Origin: Spirometra erinaceieuropaei
Taxonomy: Eukaryota > Platyhelminthes > Cestoda > Diphyllobothriidea > Diphyllobothriidae
Length of the DNA stretch: 64,000 nucleotides
Direction of reading: 5' to 3'
Assembly (NCBI GenBank): GCA_902702965.1
Contig: CACRXP010000035.1
Span: 1,029,231-1,093,230 of the forward strand
This document shows positions 23,501 to 33,299 of this stretch, piece after piece (position 1 is the first letter of the stretch; every line of letters starts with the position of its first letter). The position numbers were made by a program, and so were the translations under genes. Under the pieces are notes generated by a model. The model was given only the letters and a program-made list of their open reading frames with translations, was not told where the DNA came from and ran no database searches.

Positions 23501-26500
23501 AAGGCCAGCTGGTTGTTCTCTTCCTCCTCCATCGTAAATTGCATGTCCGGGAAGACCGCATTCAGATGTTCGTTGAATGTCAGCAGTTGATCACGGTCCA
23601 TAACGATGAAGGTATCATCCACATACTGGGCCCAGAACTTCGGTCTGTGGTATTGGTGCTTTTGTCTCTGATTATGGGTTCGAGCAGGAATCTGAAACAT
23701 CAGGTCAAAAAAGCTCATGTCCCAAAGATCGTGTCTCCTTCTTCAAAACAATGGAGCTGTGGCACAGTGGTAGGGAATTTTGCCTTAAACTTGACAGTTC
23801 AACGTCCATTTCGACTATGTCCACCGTGCGCTCCACAGTAGGGTGAGAGCAGGCACGGTGACTTGTGCGTAAATTAGTTTAAAGTGATAGTACGCTTGCG
23901 AAGCATCTACCGCACTCTCTCCTCCTCCCCCATCTAGGCTCGATGTCATAACCAAAGGAGGTGGGAGAGAGCGCAGGTGGCTGGCACGGCCGGGGCCGCA
24001 CCACCCGGTTCGGATACCCCGGAGTGGGAGTGCCATAGAGGCCACATTAAGGAGCCATTGCAGCCTGACTTTCAGTCCACCAGTCCGCCACTCTACACAG
24101 ACACACATTGGGTTGACTGAAAGATCAAAGTTATCCCGTCAGTTGGCAACCTTCCAAGCCACGACTTTTAGCACACCGAGATAGTCTAGAGCGTGTCAGA
24201 TTGTTAATAGTGAGGACCGTGCGCTGAGACGTCGACCTCACTTCCTTTTCCCATCCCCATGCACCAGTCCACTGTCCGAGCCAGTCAGACGTCTGATACC
24301 GCAAGTGGGCGCAATGGCTGACAGGGCTAGAGAGCCCGTTTGCGCGCGCCACATGCATGATCTGGCCCCCCAAACGCATACCAGGATTGCATACACAAGG
24401 GAATAGAACACCCGAACCTCACACGCAGCAGAGGAGCTCCTAGTAAGGTTACAAGCAATAACGGTTTTATGAAACAACCAGTTCATCATCTGTTCCGAAA
24501 AAAGGATCATGTGTAGCGTGGCGATGTTCAAGTTGATACGAGCTAGTTCTCGCCTACTCGGAACAGTTATCTTCTCCGGCCGGTTGACCATCGGAGTATC
24601 TAGTAGAGAATGGACATTTCAGGATACCAGAATGAATGTGTTTGCTGTGGTGGAAAGGGTAGGGGGGCGTGTAATGTGGACCGTGTGTTTGGCATCCACG
24701 AGTCGCGTTCGGCTTGCAGACGACGCGAGTCCCAACATTTGCCAATCGCCAATGCCGTGCTACAGTAGGTGGTACTTCTCTGAAGGGAACCGTTTGACAT
24801 TACAGGCGGCTGACGGGTTCCGCTGCAGCTCCCCAATCCCTTTCAATGGGAAGGCGACCCGAATTAGCCGGGGTAGCCTATGCGGTTGTTAATGGTATAT
24901 CCGAGGGAATTTGAGAGTCGGGTTACGGTGGGTTTCGGGAGAGCTTTGGCCGACTAAGTCAAATTTTACGGCACGACTGCTACATCTTTACTGCCCCTCG
25001 CCGTGTACAGTAAACGCCACCAACTACCGTCAGCCGATTTACCTACCGGGATGGGGCAGCAGTGCGGAACAGTATTGTGGAGCCGCCTAGGAGAGCTGGG
25101 TGCCCAGAGGGGACCGGCCGAAACGATCACCATGTGTAACCAGGGCCCATGGAACGACCTGTCAGCTGTGTAAGGTATAGCATCTGCTCGGACACCACAA
25201 GTGTCCCGGAAAACAAGGTAATATCACATGAACATATACAAAAGTAAACTGACTTTGTGAGCATAAAGTGGAGTTTTTCAAAGGCAGTGTCTTCCAAAAA
25301 GATGGATCCATGGCCGGCAGTGCCATGACAGACAATGCGAAGCCACCAGGGCGAACGCTCCTCGTAGAAGGCGATATAGTCCTCTGTGGGACTGGGGATA
25401 CCCTCGTCCAAACAAAAGCCCACGTTCATGTCGGCAAAGCGGATTTCATCGCGTGCACCGGGATGGATGGGCACGCGACCTTCGACGAACGGTCGCATAC
25501 CCAATGTACCCCCGCGTTCCTCATCCGGCACAAAACTGAGGTAGATTGTCCGAACAGGCGTAAAACCGCCCAATTTTAGGCGCCGTACTGCTTCCAGTTG
25601 TTGTATTCCAACGCTCTTCATGTCCTGCAGTGCAGTTGATAAGAGAAGAAACACCAGGGAGACCTTCAGTACTAGAATTACACGAAAACCAAATAAACAC
25701 TGAATTCCATGCCAAAATTCAACAACCAGAGGATAGTATTATCAACCGCTTCGCTCTAGATGGCTGAATATTGACGTCAAGAGTAAGAGGAAGTGTTTTA
25801 GGGGTAGGTACGTGCGATAATCTTAGGGACAGTTAGCTTTGGAAAACTGATAAACCCAGTTCTCATAAGTCACTGCGACGGCTCCTCTGAACTACCGACA
25901 AAGCTAGGCCGCCGCATTCAAAAAACCGCATATGTTCTCACCATAAGGCGATCCAATAGAGAACAAAGACTTAGGCATATGGGCTAGGGTATGATGCTTC
26001 TCGGCCACAGCTGTTACGGTGAACTGAAGGAGATAAAGGTGTACGACAGCGGCTGTCACCAGAAAACATAAGGGTCATGGCTAATGAAGCACGTCTCGAA
26101 GCGATAAATTTAAACGTCGATCGGGAATACTTCACGATAGTGTCAGAGGCCGCCGACCAGCAGGAGAGCTCCTCCACGACGTCTGTCCAAATGGGCGAGC
26201 ATTCGTGATAACCAGCTAAAATCGTGGAGATTATGTTCTGAAGTCAGGCACGGAAAGGATACTCGGTCTGATGGTTTTCGACGCTCGAGGAAGGAACAAC
26301 GACGGAACAACTGCCTTGGGGGGCTTAACCGATGATCACGGAACATGACCGCGCTGGAAAGACGGTTAATCAAACGTGTTTGCTTGTCAATACACAGCCC
26401 TAATGCCTTTAGGAAAACATGCATGGGCCGGCGAGATCGTATTTTTCTACTTCATTTTCAACTAAAGTTTTAATATCACATTTTGTGCTGACTTCCTTGT

Positions 26501-27845
26501 TCCCCGTTTCAAACTGAGGTGGTGTGTTTTGCTACTCGTAATATTGACATATGCATAAGCACACGCAAGAACCCTATCAAAAACGGAGTCCTAATAACAT
26601 TCGCAAACAAACTAGTGACTGCGCGATATAGTAGGCGTCAGATGGCTTACATTGGGAACAGTGCCGATTCGATCGACAATATTGTACTTACTCTGTCAAT
26701 TTGGCAGATCCTTTGCCCAAAGATATTTGGAACAGTCTACTTCTTCAGGCTGACAGTGCCTACACACGAGACCTGCTTTCTCATGGTCGGGGATGCAGTT
26801 GGAGAGTACTCACGTTTTCGCAGCTTTCTTAGACAGGTCGACTGAATTAGCAATAACATGCAGCCGAGGACATACTCCGTCAGTTACCATAACTGGACAC
26901 CGGCAGAATGATAGCATCAGGTTCGACGACCAGTTGAGACAGGAAAGTTTGGCATGCATATTTGTTTATAATGGTAGGGGGCGCTCACCGATCATTCTTG
27001 CGGAACTCGCTCGTCTCGTTGTGCCTTGAGACTCTCTCTCGAACCCAACCAGCAGCCGCACAGCAGCGCATGATATAGGTAGAATGCTATTAGCGACGAA
27101 GACAAGGGAGACTGCAGTGGCCATTTCTGGCTTATTAGCCATTGTCAGCCAGTCATGCCCAACCCCCGAAGCGTGGAACACCTGGGGCTCGATCTCGCGA
27201 CCTGTCGGTTTGAAGTCCAACGTCCCTAACCACTGAGCTAGGGGCTCGTTGTCCTGTCGGTTGCGATCGGGCATATACAAAGGGGTGTTGGACTACTACC
27301 ACCGTTGCCGCCGCCGCCGCCGCCGCCGCAGCCACCACCACCACCACCACCACGGCCACCATGATATGAGATGAGAAATCTATGTGGCACATTGGTTGAT
27401 GTCAGCAAGGAATAAGGATATGGTCGAAGATCGAAGGAGACAAGAACTTGGCAGAATTTTCTGGCTTGGCAGAGGATAAAGTGCAGCCAAACATCAGAAA
27501 AGAGATATGCAAGACTATGCTAACCTGAGCACCTCGTGCGTATATACGCCCTTCCTCGTCCATGTCGGCTGCGAAAGGATCATGTGTCCAGCCGGTCTCT
27601 ACTGGGACGACATCCATGTGTGAATTCAGGAGAATAGATGGTAACTCTGGTCGACTACCCTCCCAGCACATCACCAGTATCGGATTCCCTGGACATGGCT
27701 CACTCAACTTGCAGACGAGGCCCATAGCGCTACCCTGTTGTCGAAGCCATTCAACAGCCTCTGAGTAGTCGGGATCGGGTTGGACAGTCTTGAAGCGTAA
27801 ATAGGTGCGGAAGTTTGAGACGGCGAGATCATCCAGCTCCGACAT
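20211..27845 (-). CDS. ACY1: Aminoacylase-1 (N-acyl-L-amino-acid amidohydrolase), four exons
   Basis: Cytosolic M20-family zinc hydrolase that releases free amino acids from N-acetyl amino acids. Four exons (27525-27845, 25254-25624, 21552-21786, 20211-20579) join in phases 0, 2 and 0 into 431 residues, against about 408 in vertebrates. The similarity runs over the whole length: TVQPDPDYSEAVEWL, LLNSHMDVVP (H76, D78), RGAQ/DMKS (D108), FVPDEERGG (E142 base, E143), LDEGIPSPT (E181), GTAGHGS (H212), NPWW and TPVLLHSHDE. All expected metal and catalytic residues are present. An extra 17 residues near 369-388 may be an unspliced 42-nt intron. Intron 2 carries a Penelope-like element and intron 1 a SINE. 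Clearly a functional host gene. Confidence 0.95.
21133..21172. repeat. (CCA/CCG)n microsatellite in ACY1 intron 3
   Basis: An imperfect run of CCA and CCG triplets. It lies within intron 3 and is not translated. Confidence 0.8.
21552..21786 (-). CDS. ACY1: ACY1 exon 3
   Basis: Encodes the end of codon 231 to residue 309. The acceptor is TTTTGCAG/GGTCC and the donor GAA/GTAGGT. This is the lid/dimerisation region (LRGGVQTNVVPASVYAEVDF, equivalent to LEGGVAYNVIP in vertebrates). The joined frame reads LTK/VLELR without a break. Confidence 0.92.
22360..23760 (-). mobile_element. Penelope-like element (PLE) P1 in ACY1 intron 2, 5' truncated, with inverted terminal fragment
   Basis: On the minus strand, 23640-23190 encodes the PLE-type RT (PKFWAQYVDDTF, catalytic YVDD, then EEENNQLAFLDVLICR). 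23190-22960 gives the GIY-YIG endonuclease start (SGVVYRIWCSCGQNNYVGET). After one frameshift, 22940-22770 gives SSQVAAHSTRSGHALKFYEA and LPLPSTVLRLRLGG. The 3' terminal region carries a hammerhead motif. An inverted, degraded copy of that terminal region (23645-23760, plus strand) abuts the 5' truncation point. This layout suits PLEs, whose terminal repeats can occur in inverted orientation. Dead copy, same strand as ACY1. Confidence 0.85.
22445..22486 (-). ncRNA. Hammerhead ribozyme motif in PLE P1
   Basis: Read on the minus strand: stem I half GUCU, core CUGAUGA, a stem II of GGGUU paired with AAUCC (one unpaired U before it), GAAA, a two-pair stem III (A-U, C-G) closing straight onto the cleavage triplet GUC, then AGGC completing stem I (four pairs with GUCU, one of them G-U). 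Very short stem III is the known form of hammerheads in Penelope-like elements, thought to act as dimers. A degraded inverted counterpart lies at about 23663-23704 (CUGAUUA...GAAACAUC). Confidence 0.7.
23818..24250 (+). repeat. Dispersed repeat family G plus H block, copy G3
   Basis: Contains the family G blocks (CCACAGTAGGGTGAGAGCAG, GGTGACTTGTGCG, GAAGCATCTACCGCACTCTC, GAGCGCAGGTGGCTGGCACG). About 130 bp on comes the H block (AGTTGGCAACCTTCCAAGCC, then TAGTGAGGA). The same G-then-H order occurs at 52.1-52.5 and 60.2-60.8 kb, so G and H are parts of one family of about 450-600 bp. It sits in ACY1 intron 2. Confidence 0.6.
24251..25253. other. Remainder of ACY1 intron 2, nothing recognised
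   Basis: No coding or structured element recognised; open frames are short and without motifs. Confidence 0.45.
25254..25624 (-). CDS. ACY1: ACY1 exon 2
   Basis: Encodes residues 108-230 plus two bases of codon 231. The acceptor is CACTGCAG/GACATG and the donor AA/GTCAGT. It contains the bridging aspartate of DMKS, the PDEE general base and ligand, the LDEG ligand, ERSPWWLR and the GHGS histidine. Confidence 0.93.
25625..27139. other. ACY1 intron 1, 5'-distal part, nothing recognised
   Basis: No transposon domain or exon recognised. The plus-strand open frame at 26519-26845 has no family motifs. Confidence 0.45.
27140..27262 (-). repeat. tRNA-derived SINE in ACY1 intron 1
   Basis: The minus strand begins with a tRNA-like head: GAGCCCC acceptor half, A-box TAGCTCAGTGG, an anticodon-arm-like GTTGG/CCGAC stem, and a B-box-like GAGATCGAGCCCC. 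The body then reads GACTGGCTGACAATGG and AATAAGCCAGAAATGG, close to the body sequence at 61930 and 62150. Promoter boxes plus a repeated unrelated body define a SINE. A true tRNA gene is unlikely because the acceptor stem is not closed by a matching 3' half. Confidence 0.65.
27286..27362. repeat. (CCN)n microsatellite, CCG and CCA blocks
   Basis: A run of CCG then CCA triplets in intron 1, immediately beyond the SINE head. Microsatellites often grow next to SINE termini. Confidence 0.85.
27525..27845 (-). CDS. ACY1: ACY1 exon 1
   Basis: Encodes residues 1-107, from the start ATG (complement of 27843-27845) to RGAQ. The donor is CAG/GTTAGC. It holds the first zinc motif, NSHMDVVP. Five bases upstream of the ATG is a strong acceptor-like tract (ATTAATTTTTTAG), meaning either a 5'-UTR intron or a trans-splicing site. 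Confidence 0.93.
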
Positions 27846-28295
27846 TCTGGCTAAAAAATTAATAGGATCGACGTAAGGATTTAAAATTTCTCCACCACTA
27901 CAGTCCCATCACAGATAAAAGGTCAGATGTGGTTTCGGGCCGAAAAACCCAGAGTTCCCGTGTTACTCCCAGAAAATGTAAGTGTGGGGATTTGTAGCGG
28001 ACGGGGACATAATTTGCAAGACATAGTCAGACAAGCTTAGGATCCAAAAACAAATCGCAGAAGGGATTTAATTTGAAAAAAACGAGATACAAGTTGTAGA
28101 GACCTTCAATTTATCGAAACATCAACTCCTCCGAGGTCAGGTAGACAAGACGGATCTCGAACAAGAAGTCAAAAGATTAAGACAGGAGTGGTTTGGTTAG
28201 AAAGCACTGTAACAGTCACTATAGGGTTTTCGACTCCAACATTAGGGGAGTATTTGCACGCAGAATATCACTACTAGTCTACCAGTAATGCCTCT
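27846..28295. other. Region 5' of ACY1, nothing firmly recognised
   Basis: The 20 bp nearest the gene contain the acceptor-like TTTTTTAG. No TATA box or other promoter element could be assigned with confidence. Confidence 0.4.
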
Positions 28296-28299
28296 CAAA

Positions 28300-29080
28300 T
28301 TCGCGCATATAGGGTATCTTGGCGCAGCTGTGGTCATGCCTGATCAAGTCGGCATCGATCAGGTCGTAAATCGGCGGCAGCAGATCTTAACACCTCGACT
28401 CATGCACCCCTTCAGCGACGGAGGCCGAATACTGACAGTCCATGAACCATTTACATGTCTCGACGAACTGTGTCAAGCGGGGTTTTGAGTTGACCATCTC
28501 TTTGACGTATCCAGGTGGGCGAAGGCGCCGGATTGAGTGCAGCAACAATGGGCTCACGAGGACGACGACAAATAACGTGTCAAAACCACCTCAGTCGTCT
28601 TTCTTAGATGGCTTGAGATATCCCCACGATGCCATTGCCGCTAGTGAGAACTATCTCACTCGAGACGAAATCGGTGTACTCCGCTCGAAGGATGGTTTTC
28701 CGGTAGCGTTTAACAAACAGCTCCTGTTTTCGCTCATCTTTCACGCGCATATCCCAGCATTCACAACCGCACAGGACTGACTAGACGGATGCACTGTACA
28801 CGCGAATGTTCGTGACGATGAAGGTGTCGCGTCGCGTCTGCATCGATCCAGCAGACAATGTCGTCCTCGCGCTGTCCATTCGGCAAAGCGGTAGCCTCGC
28901 TTATGGGCGGCCACTAATCGCGCGGGGCGGCTTCTGGTCAGGGACTCAGTTCGAGAATGCGTCGATCTTCCCAGTGCTTATAGATAAGCCGATGGATTTT
29001 GTGAATTCATTCATCCCTTCGCGACTTCACTCACTCTGGATATCTGGATCCTATGTACTCTTTGGTATTCATTTATAGCC
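28300..29080 (-). pseudogene. RTE-type reverse transcriptase C-terminal remnant
   Basis: The minus strand reads (with frameshifts and stops) VTNIRVYSASV*SVLCGCECWDMRVKDERKQELF, then KTILRAEY, SSEIVLTS and LRWF*HVICRRPREPIVAAL. This is the segment after the RT palm in RTE-clade elements: an RVYxASVxSVLLYGCExW stretch followed by LRWxGHV.RR. About 260 codons are traceable. No RT catalytic motif or endonuclease was seen, so it is a short truncated copy. Confidence 0.65.
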
Positions 29081-29084
29081 TAGA

Positions 29085-30187
29085 TCACTGAGTCAAAAAG
29101 GGAAAATGCTTTCGCGCGGACGATTCTTCGAACAGTCCTGTAGCTTGACGTCCTGGGCTTGGTTCGCACACCAGAACCGACCGCTCATCAACAAGAGATA
29201 ATTTCACGCAATCGTGTGCTGACCTAGTACTCCAACAATGGCCTTGCGGCCATTCAAGATGATTACATTCTACTACACTCAAAGTTTAGTAGCTGGGCGT
29301 ATGATGGTAAACAGATACACAAAAGCGAAAGCATGAACGTCTATGGGAAATTACGGCGACTCAAGGAGTACTTACAAAAGTGGCAAGAACGACTGGGATG
29401 GACATTCATGGCCCAGTTGCCAACACTAGTCAACCAGGTTGGAAGAAAGAAGCTCGAAATGCGGTTCTTTCGCCAATTTCAGTCCGCTCTAGCAGAGATA
29501 TTCGGTTTCAGGAGAGGGCGATCACTGACTTAGACTGACTTTAGGGCAGAGTATCCAAATTCGCCCTTCCCTCTGAGTCCTGGTTTAGCGCCCAGTAGTT
29601 GGCGCAATGAAACTGGTGTTTAGCTGAATTGCTAAACCTGTTTTCTCCAGGTATTTTGAGCGATTTTTCTATAACTGTCCCTGTAGTGGCCTCGGTTATC
29701 GCAATCGGCTACCAAAACTTGCGTAACCAGGGCGCACTCCCCGTCAGATCGGGTGTGGTTGTTTAGATCTAAAACAACGCATACCGCCTCGAAATTATTT
29801 GGTCTCGGAGTTTTTCATTAGGCGTAGCACACTACGTCCGTCTCACAGTGCCCAGACAACGAGGCTCAACTCCATTCTCTGATCAAAATATACATCGAAG
29901 GCCACCACCACAAAATGGATTAATTCAACCGATACTGAACAGAAGATTCTTGTAGAAACCACCTTTATCTACTTCTTGACTTTGTGAATACAGCCGTAAA
30001 AAACTAGCAATCTTTGTTCTCTGAACGAAGTAAGTTGACTAAATTTGTGCTGTGCGACTGTTTCTGAAACAGTAGCATAGATCTCAGCAGCTGCTGCGGG
30101 AATGCGCTTTGGAATTAATGGCGTGTCCCAGAAAGTTCTTGAACGCAGCAAAACGATGCCAACTAACGACTGCAAAGATTCTTGTAC
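29085..30187. other. No recognisable gene
   Basis: Nothing recognised apart from open frames with no motif. The minus-strand open frame ending at 29969 continues from the candidate exon at 30188-30301. Confidence 0.4.
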
Positions 30188-30301
30188 CTGGTGGAGAGGA
30201 AGTAACGCGACGGTTACAACTTTGTCGGAAAGCATCCCGTCTTGGCTGCTGCACTCGATAGCAAAAAGGTGTTGGGTCATAATGGGGACTCTCTGCCACA
30301 G
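30188..30301 (-). other. Candidate coding exon of an unidentified gene
   Basis: On the minus strand a 114-bp phase-0 open segment (starting LWQRVPIMTQHLF, ending LLPLHQ) is bounded by a good acceptor (GATTTTCCTTAG) and a donor (CAG/GTACAAG). Translation past the donor stays open to 29969. The protein is not recognised. It could be part of a gene upstream of ACY1 or a chance open frame. Confidence 0.25.
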
Positions 30302-30494
30302 CTAAGGAAAATCGGCAAAGCTCCCACTTGAAAGCTGTTTCTAAGATATCCCACACATCCTTAGCTGCGGTTTTCCACACCCATAAATCTGTCTTGGAGC
30401 TCAGGTCAGCGAAATCCTAAGCATATTATAAGGGGCTTTAAACATGAACAAGAGGGCAAAGTCAAATATAGCCACAAATCAGGACAACTGACAA

Positions 30495-30872
30495 CCCTGA
30501 CAGCATTTTAGTCGTCCAGGGCTACCCCAAGTCGCGGGCTAGTGTTGCGATTGACTGCATTTTTTCAGCAATCTTGGCAGACACTGTCCACACGCGTTTA
30601 ATAAGCTGACGTGCCTTTATCAGGCGAGTTGGAGGCGTTGTCGTCTGAGGCGATTTGAGTCGCTAGACAGGCGTCTAAAGTTCCGGACAAAATGCGTGCC
30701 CGAACCACTGCATGCGTGCGTACGCGGAAAGGGACCCTGCAGGCGTGACGTCCAAAATGCACACGGGTGAGCATGGGGGAGGGGATGTAGCCTAAAAGCT
30801 GCTTTCCTCGCACAGGTCCAGCAGAGTCAACCAATTAGCTTACTAGCCCTGAGCGTCTAAATGCTATCAGAG
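30495..30872 (+). mobile_element. MITE-like element, copy 1
   Basis: Bounded by terminal inverted repeats: CCCTGACAGCATTTTAGTCG on the left and the inverse of CTCTGATAGCATTTAGACGC on the right, followed inward by CCAGGGCTA. About 378 bp, no coding capacity. It is inverted relative to the sister copy at 31048-31469, with which it is highly similar internally (for example ACGCGTTTAATAAGCTGACG). No clear target duplication was seen. Confidence 0.7.
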
Positions 30873-31047
30873 TATCTATGGAAATAGACCGTGTTGGATG
30901 GCCTATGATTTTCCTTGCCGTCAAACCGCCATGTTTCACCGCCTGTACAATTTTGGCTTGACAGCTTTCTCCGTCTAACCCAGACTGAATTTGTTTTTTT
31001 GATTGCCGCGGATTGCGGTACATCGTAACCCACATATAGTGGCGGCT

Positions 31048-31469
31048 CCCTGATAGCATTTTGACGCCCAGGGCTAGGCATTTGCTAGACCATTTGATTT
31101 GTGGTCAAGTGCGGGACTAGTAATCTAATTGGTTGACTCTACTGGACCTGTGCGAGGAAAGGAGCTTTTATGCTACATCGCCTCCTCCATGCCCACCCGA
31201 GTGCATTTTGGACGTCACGCCTGCAGGGTCCCTTTCCGCGTACGCACGCATGCAGGGGTTAAGGCACGCATTTTGTCCGGAACTTAAAACGCCTGTCTGG
31301 CGACTCAAATCGCCTCAGACGACAACGGCTCCAACTCGCCTGATAAAGGCACGTCAGCTTATTAAACGCGTGTGGACAGTGTCTGCCAGGATTGCTGAAA
31401 TAATGCAGTCAATCGCAAAACTAGCCCGCGACTTGGGGTAGCCCTGGACGACTAAAATACCATTAGGGG
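31048..31469 (-). mobile_element. MITE-like element, copy 2, opposite orientation
   Basis: Same family as the element at 30495-30872 but reversed. It begins CCCTGATAGCATTTTGACGC and ends with the inverse, GACGACTAAAATACCATTAG. Together the two copies make a large inverted repeat (outer arms 30520-30845 and 31117-31450) around about 175 bp of unrelated sequence. The open frame 31133-31441 within it is incidental. Confidence 0.7.
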
Positions 31470-33036
31470 ATGAAATTCAAATCTGTAGGTGGCCAACACC
31501 CGGCACCAAGCCCCCTATATAAAGCCGACAAAACCAAATCACTTGAGGCAAATTATAGATTTAAACAATGCTCGTAAAAGAAAAATCCCGGCGCTTTACA
31601 GTTTGATGTTGACCTTGTTGACCTACTATTCATTGTCCAATGAGCTTAAGAACAAAAACCTGTCTAAAATGATGGGTATCGTCTACTCGACTAAATCAAG
31701 GAAGGCGTTTTTGTGAAGGCCACGAAGAACCATGACATATGTGGCGGTCGACGACGCCAACTCTGGCACACACCAAGTTAACAGAGCACTGAAAATTGAT
31801 CCTAGCTAAGGCTGGGCTGAGGAGAGTTGTCAAGCGCATCATTACGCTCATTCAGGCGAAAGGACAGGGGAATAATTGGGCAACCTTTAATGCGCAATAC
31901 ACAAGAAAGGAATTGAGTGTACATGATCCTACTTTGATTTCTAAAGAGAAGAAGCTATGATGGAGGGGTGATCCGCCTTGATTGAGGGTCGATGGTGACA
32001 TGCCTGCTAAGTAACCGGTGGAACGCAGTGCTGTGTGCAGCCGCAGGGGAGATGCCGACGAAGAGCGAGTGAGGGTTGCGATGAAATGTGAGAAGAGAGT
32101 TGGTGGTAGAGAGGAAAGGCCACCAGCTCATTTCACCGACACTCAGCTACATCAACTCCACTCCAGATCAGCGCGGAGAGTGTAAACTTTATTCAAACGA
32201 CCCAACACATTTCGAGGTATGTTGCTCATGCACTGAAAATAAAGAAGCCAACCAAAGTACGTTTTGAAGTTGCGCGAACCAAGGTTCAGGCTCGCGACAA
32301 AGAGGGCGGTCAGAACGCCACTGATTTGTCCCCGGAACTCCGTAAGTATGTCGTAGGTTCGATGCAGTTAAGAATGCGGCGTTTGCGTGGGAGTCCGGGT
32401 AAAGCACGACCTACGACCTTCATGATGCCGCTATCATCGCTTTGCCTATAAATGCCCTCGGGAAAATAAAGCCGTCTACGATCATTTGACGATATCGCCG
32501 GCGAGGCTAGATTCAGCCTCTCTGGCGATTTTGTTATGAGATATACCATATTACGGAGCAAAGATTTGAATAAATAAAAACATTTATTTAAGACTCTTGA
32601 GGGTCCCATCATAGCACGCAAAGGCAAATTTTCAAATACATTTCATAAGAAGTAGACAGATTCTCAACATTATTCAGTTCAAGGTTGTTCAATAACCAGT
32701 CGCATACATTAACGCTCAAAAGCAGAGACAAAACGCATATGAAAAAAAGAAAGGTGTATGAATTGGTTAACTTTGAGGAGAAAACACTGCCCCTCATGAA
32801 AAGTAAGAAATAAAGGTCGAACAGGACTGAAAAATGTAAGGTATTGCACAAGGCATTCAAAATATTAGTCCTGAATGTATCCAAAACTAATTATCCATCT
32901 AACTAACTCTCACTCAGTTGGTACGGACAATACCCCAAACTCTCTTATAAAACAGCTAAGAGGTTTTCCTCCTCTGCTAAGCAAATTCTTCTCAGTATAT
33001 CTCCTAAATGGCTTCTTTCAGGACAATTGGAAAACT
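31470..33036. other. No recognisable gene
   Basis: AT-rich sequence without recognisable coding, repeat or RNA features. Confidence 0.4.
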
Positions 33037-33081
33037 NNNNNNNNNNNNNNNNNNNNNNNNNNNNNNNNNNNNNNNNNNNNN
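33037..33081. other. Assembly gap (run of N)
   Basis: 45 unknown bases. The right edge is the start of a 142-bp inverted repeat arm, so the gap may hide more of the palindrome. Confidence 0.99.
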
Positions 33082-33223
33082 GGTGGTGGCCAACTTAGGA
33101 TGAAGCCGGCAACTGTGCTGAGACCTCGGCGTCTCAGTTGGAGGAAAGAAATCATAATAAGGACTGGTGGCGAACAAAATGAAGAGAACTAATGTGAGTT
33201 TGTCAATACGACCCCAATCATTT
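33082..33223 (+). repeat. Left arm of a 142-bp perfect inverted repeat
   Basis: Begins GGTGGTGGCCAACTTAGGAT and ends CGACCCCAATCATTT. By eye, it is identical to the reverse complement of 34759-34900. The arm starts at the first base after the N gap. Confidence 0.9.
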
Positions 33224-33299
33224 TGAACATCTGATCAACAGCCGTATTATATACTGGAAGAATAATGAGAGTTTTACAACAATCAGGAAAAAACTATAA

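Noticed and set aside
27180..27250. A functional tRNA gene
   Set aside because: The acceptor stem has no matching 3' half and the anticodon loop is not seven bases, so a tRNA-derived SINE head fits better.
21133..27362. CRISPR-like or satellite array
   Set aside because: The triplet runs are simple microsatellites; no direct repeats with unique spacers exist anywhere in the window.
27153..27392. Open frame with runs of Val and Ala
   Set aside because: It is the translation of the CCN microsatellite and the SINE head.
31133..31441. 102-codon open frame
   Set aside because: It lies inside a MITE-like copy and has no counterpart in the sister copy's reading frame.
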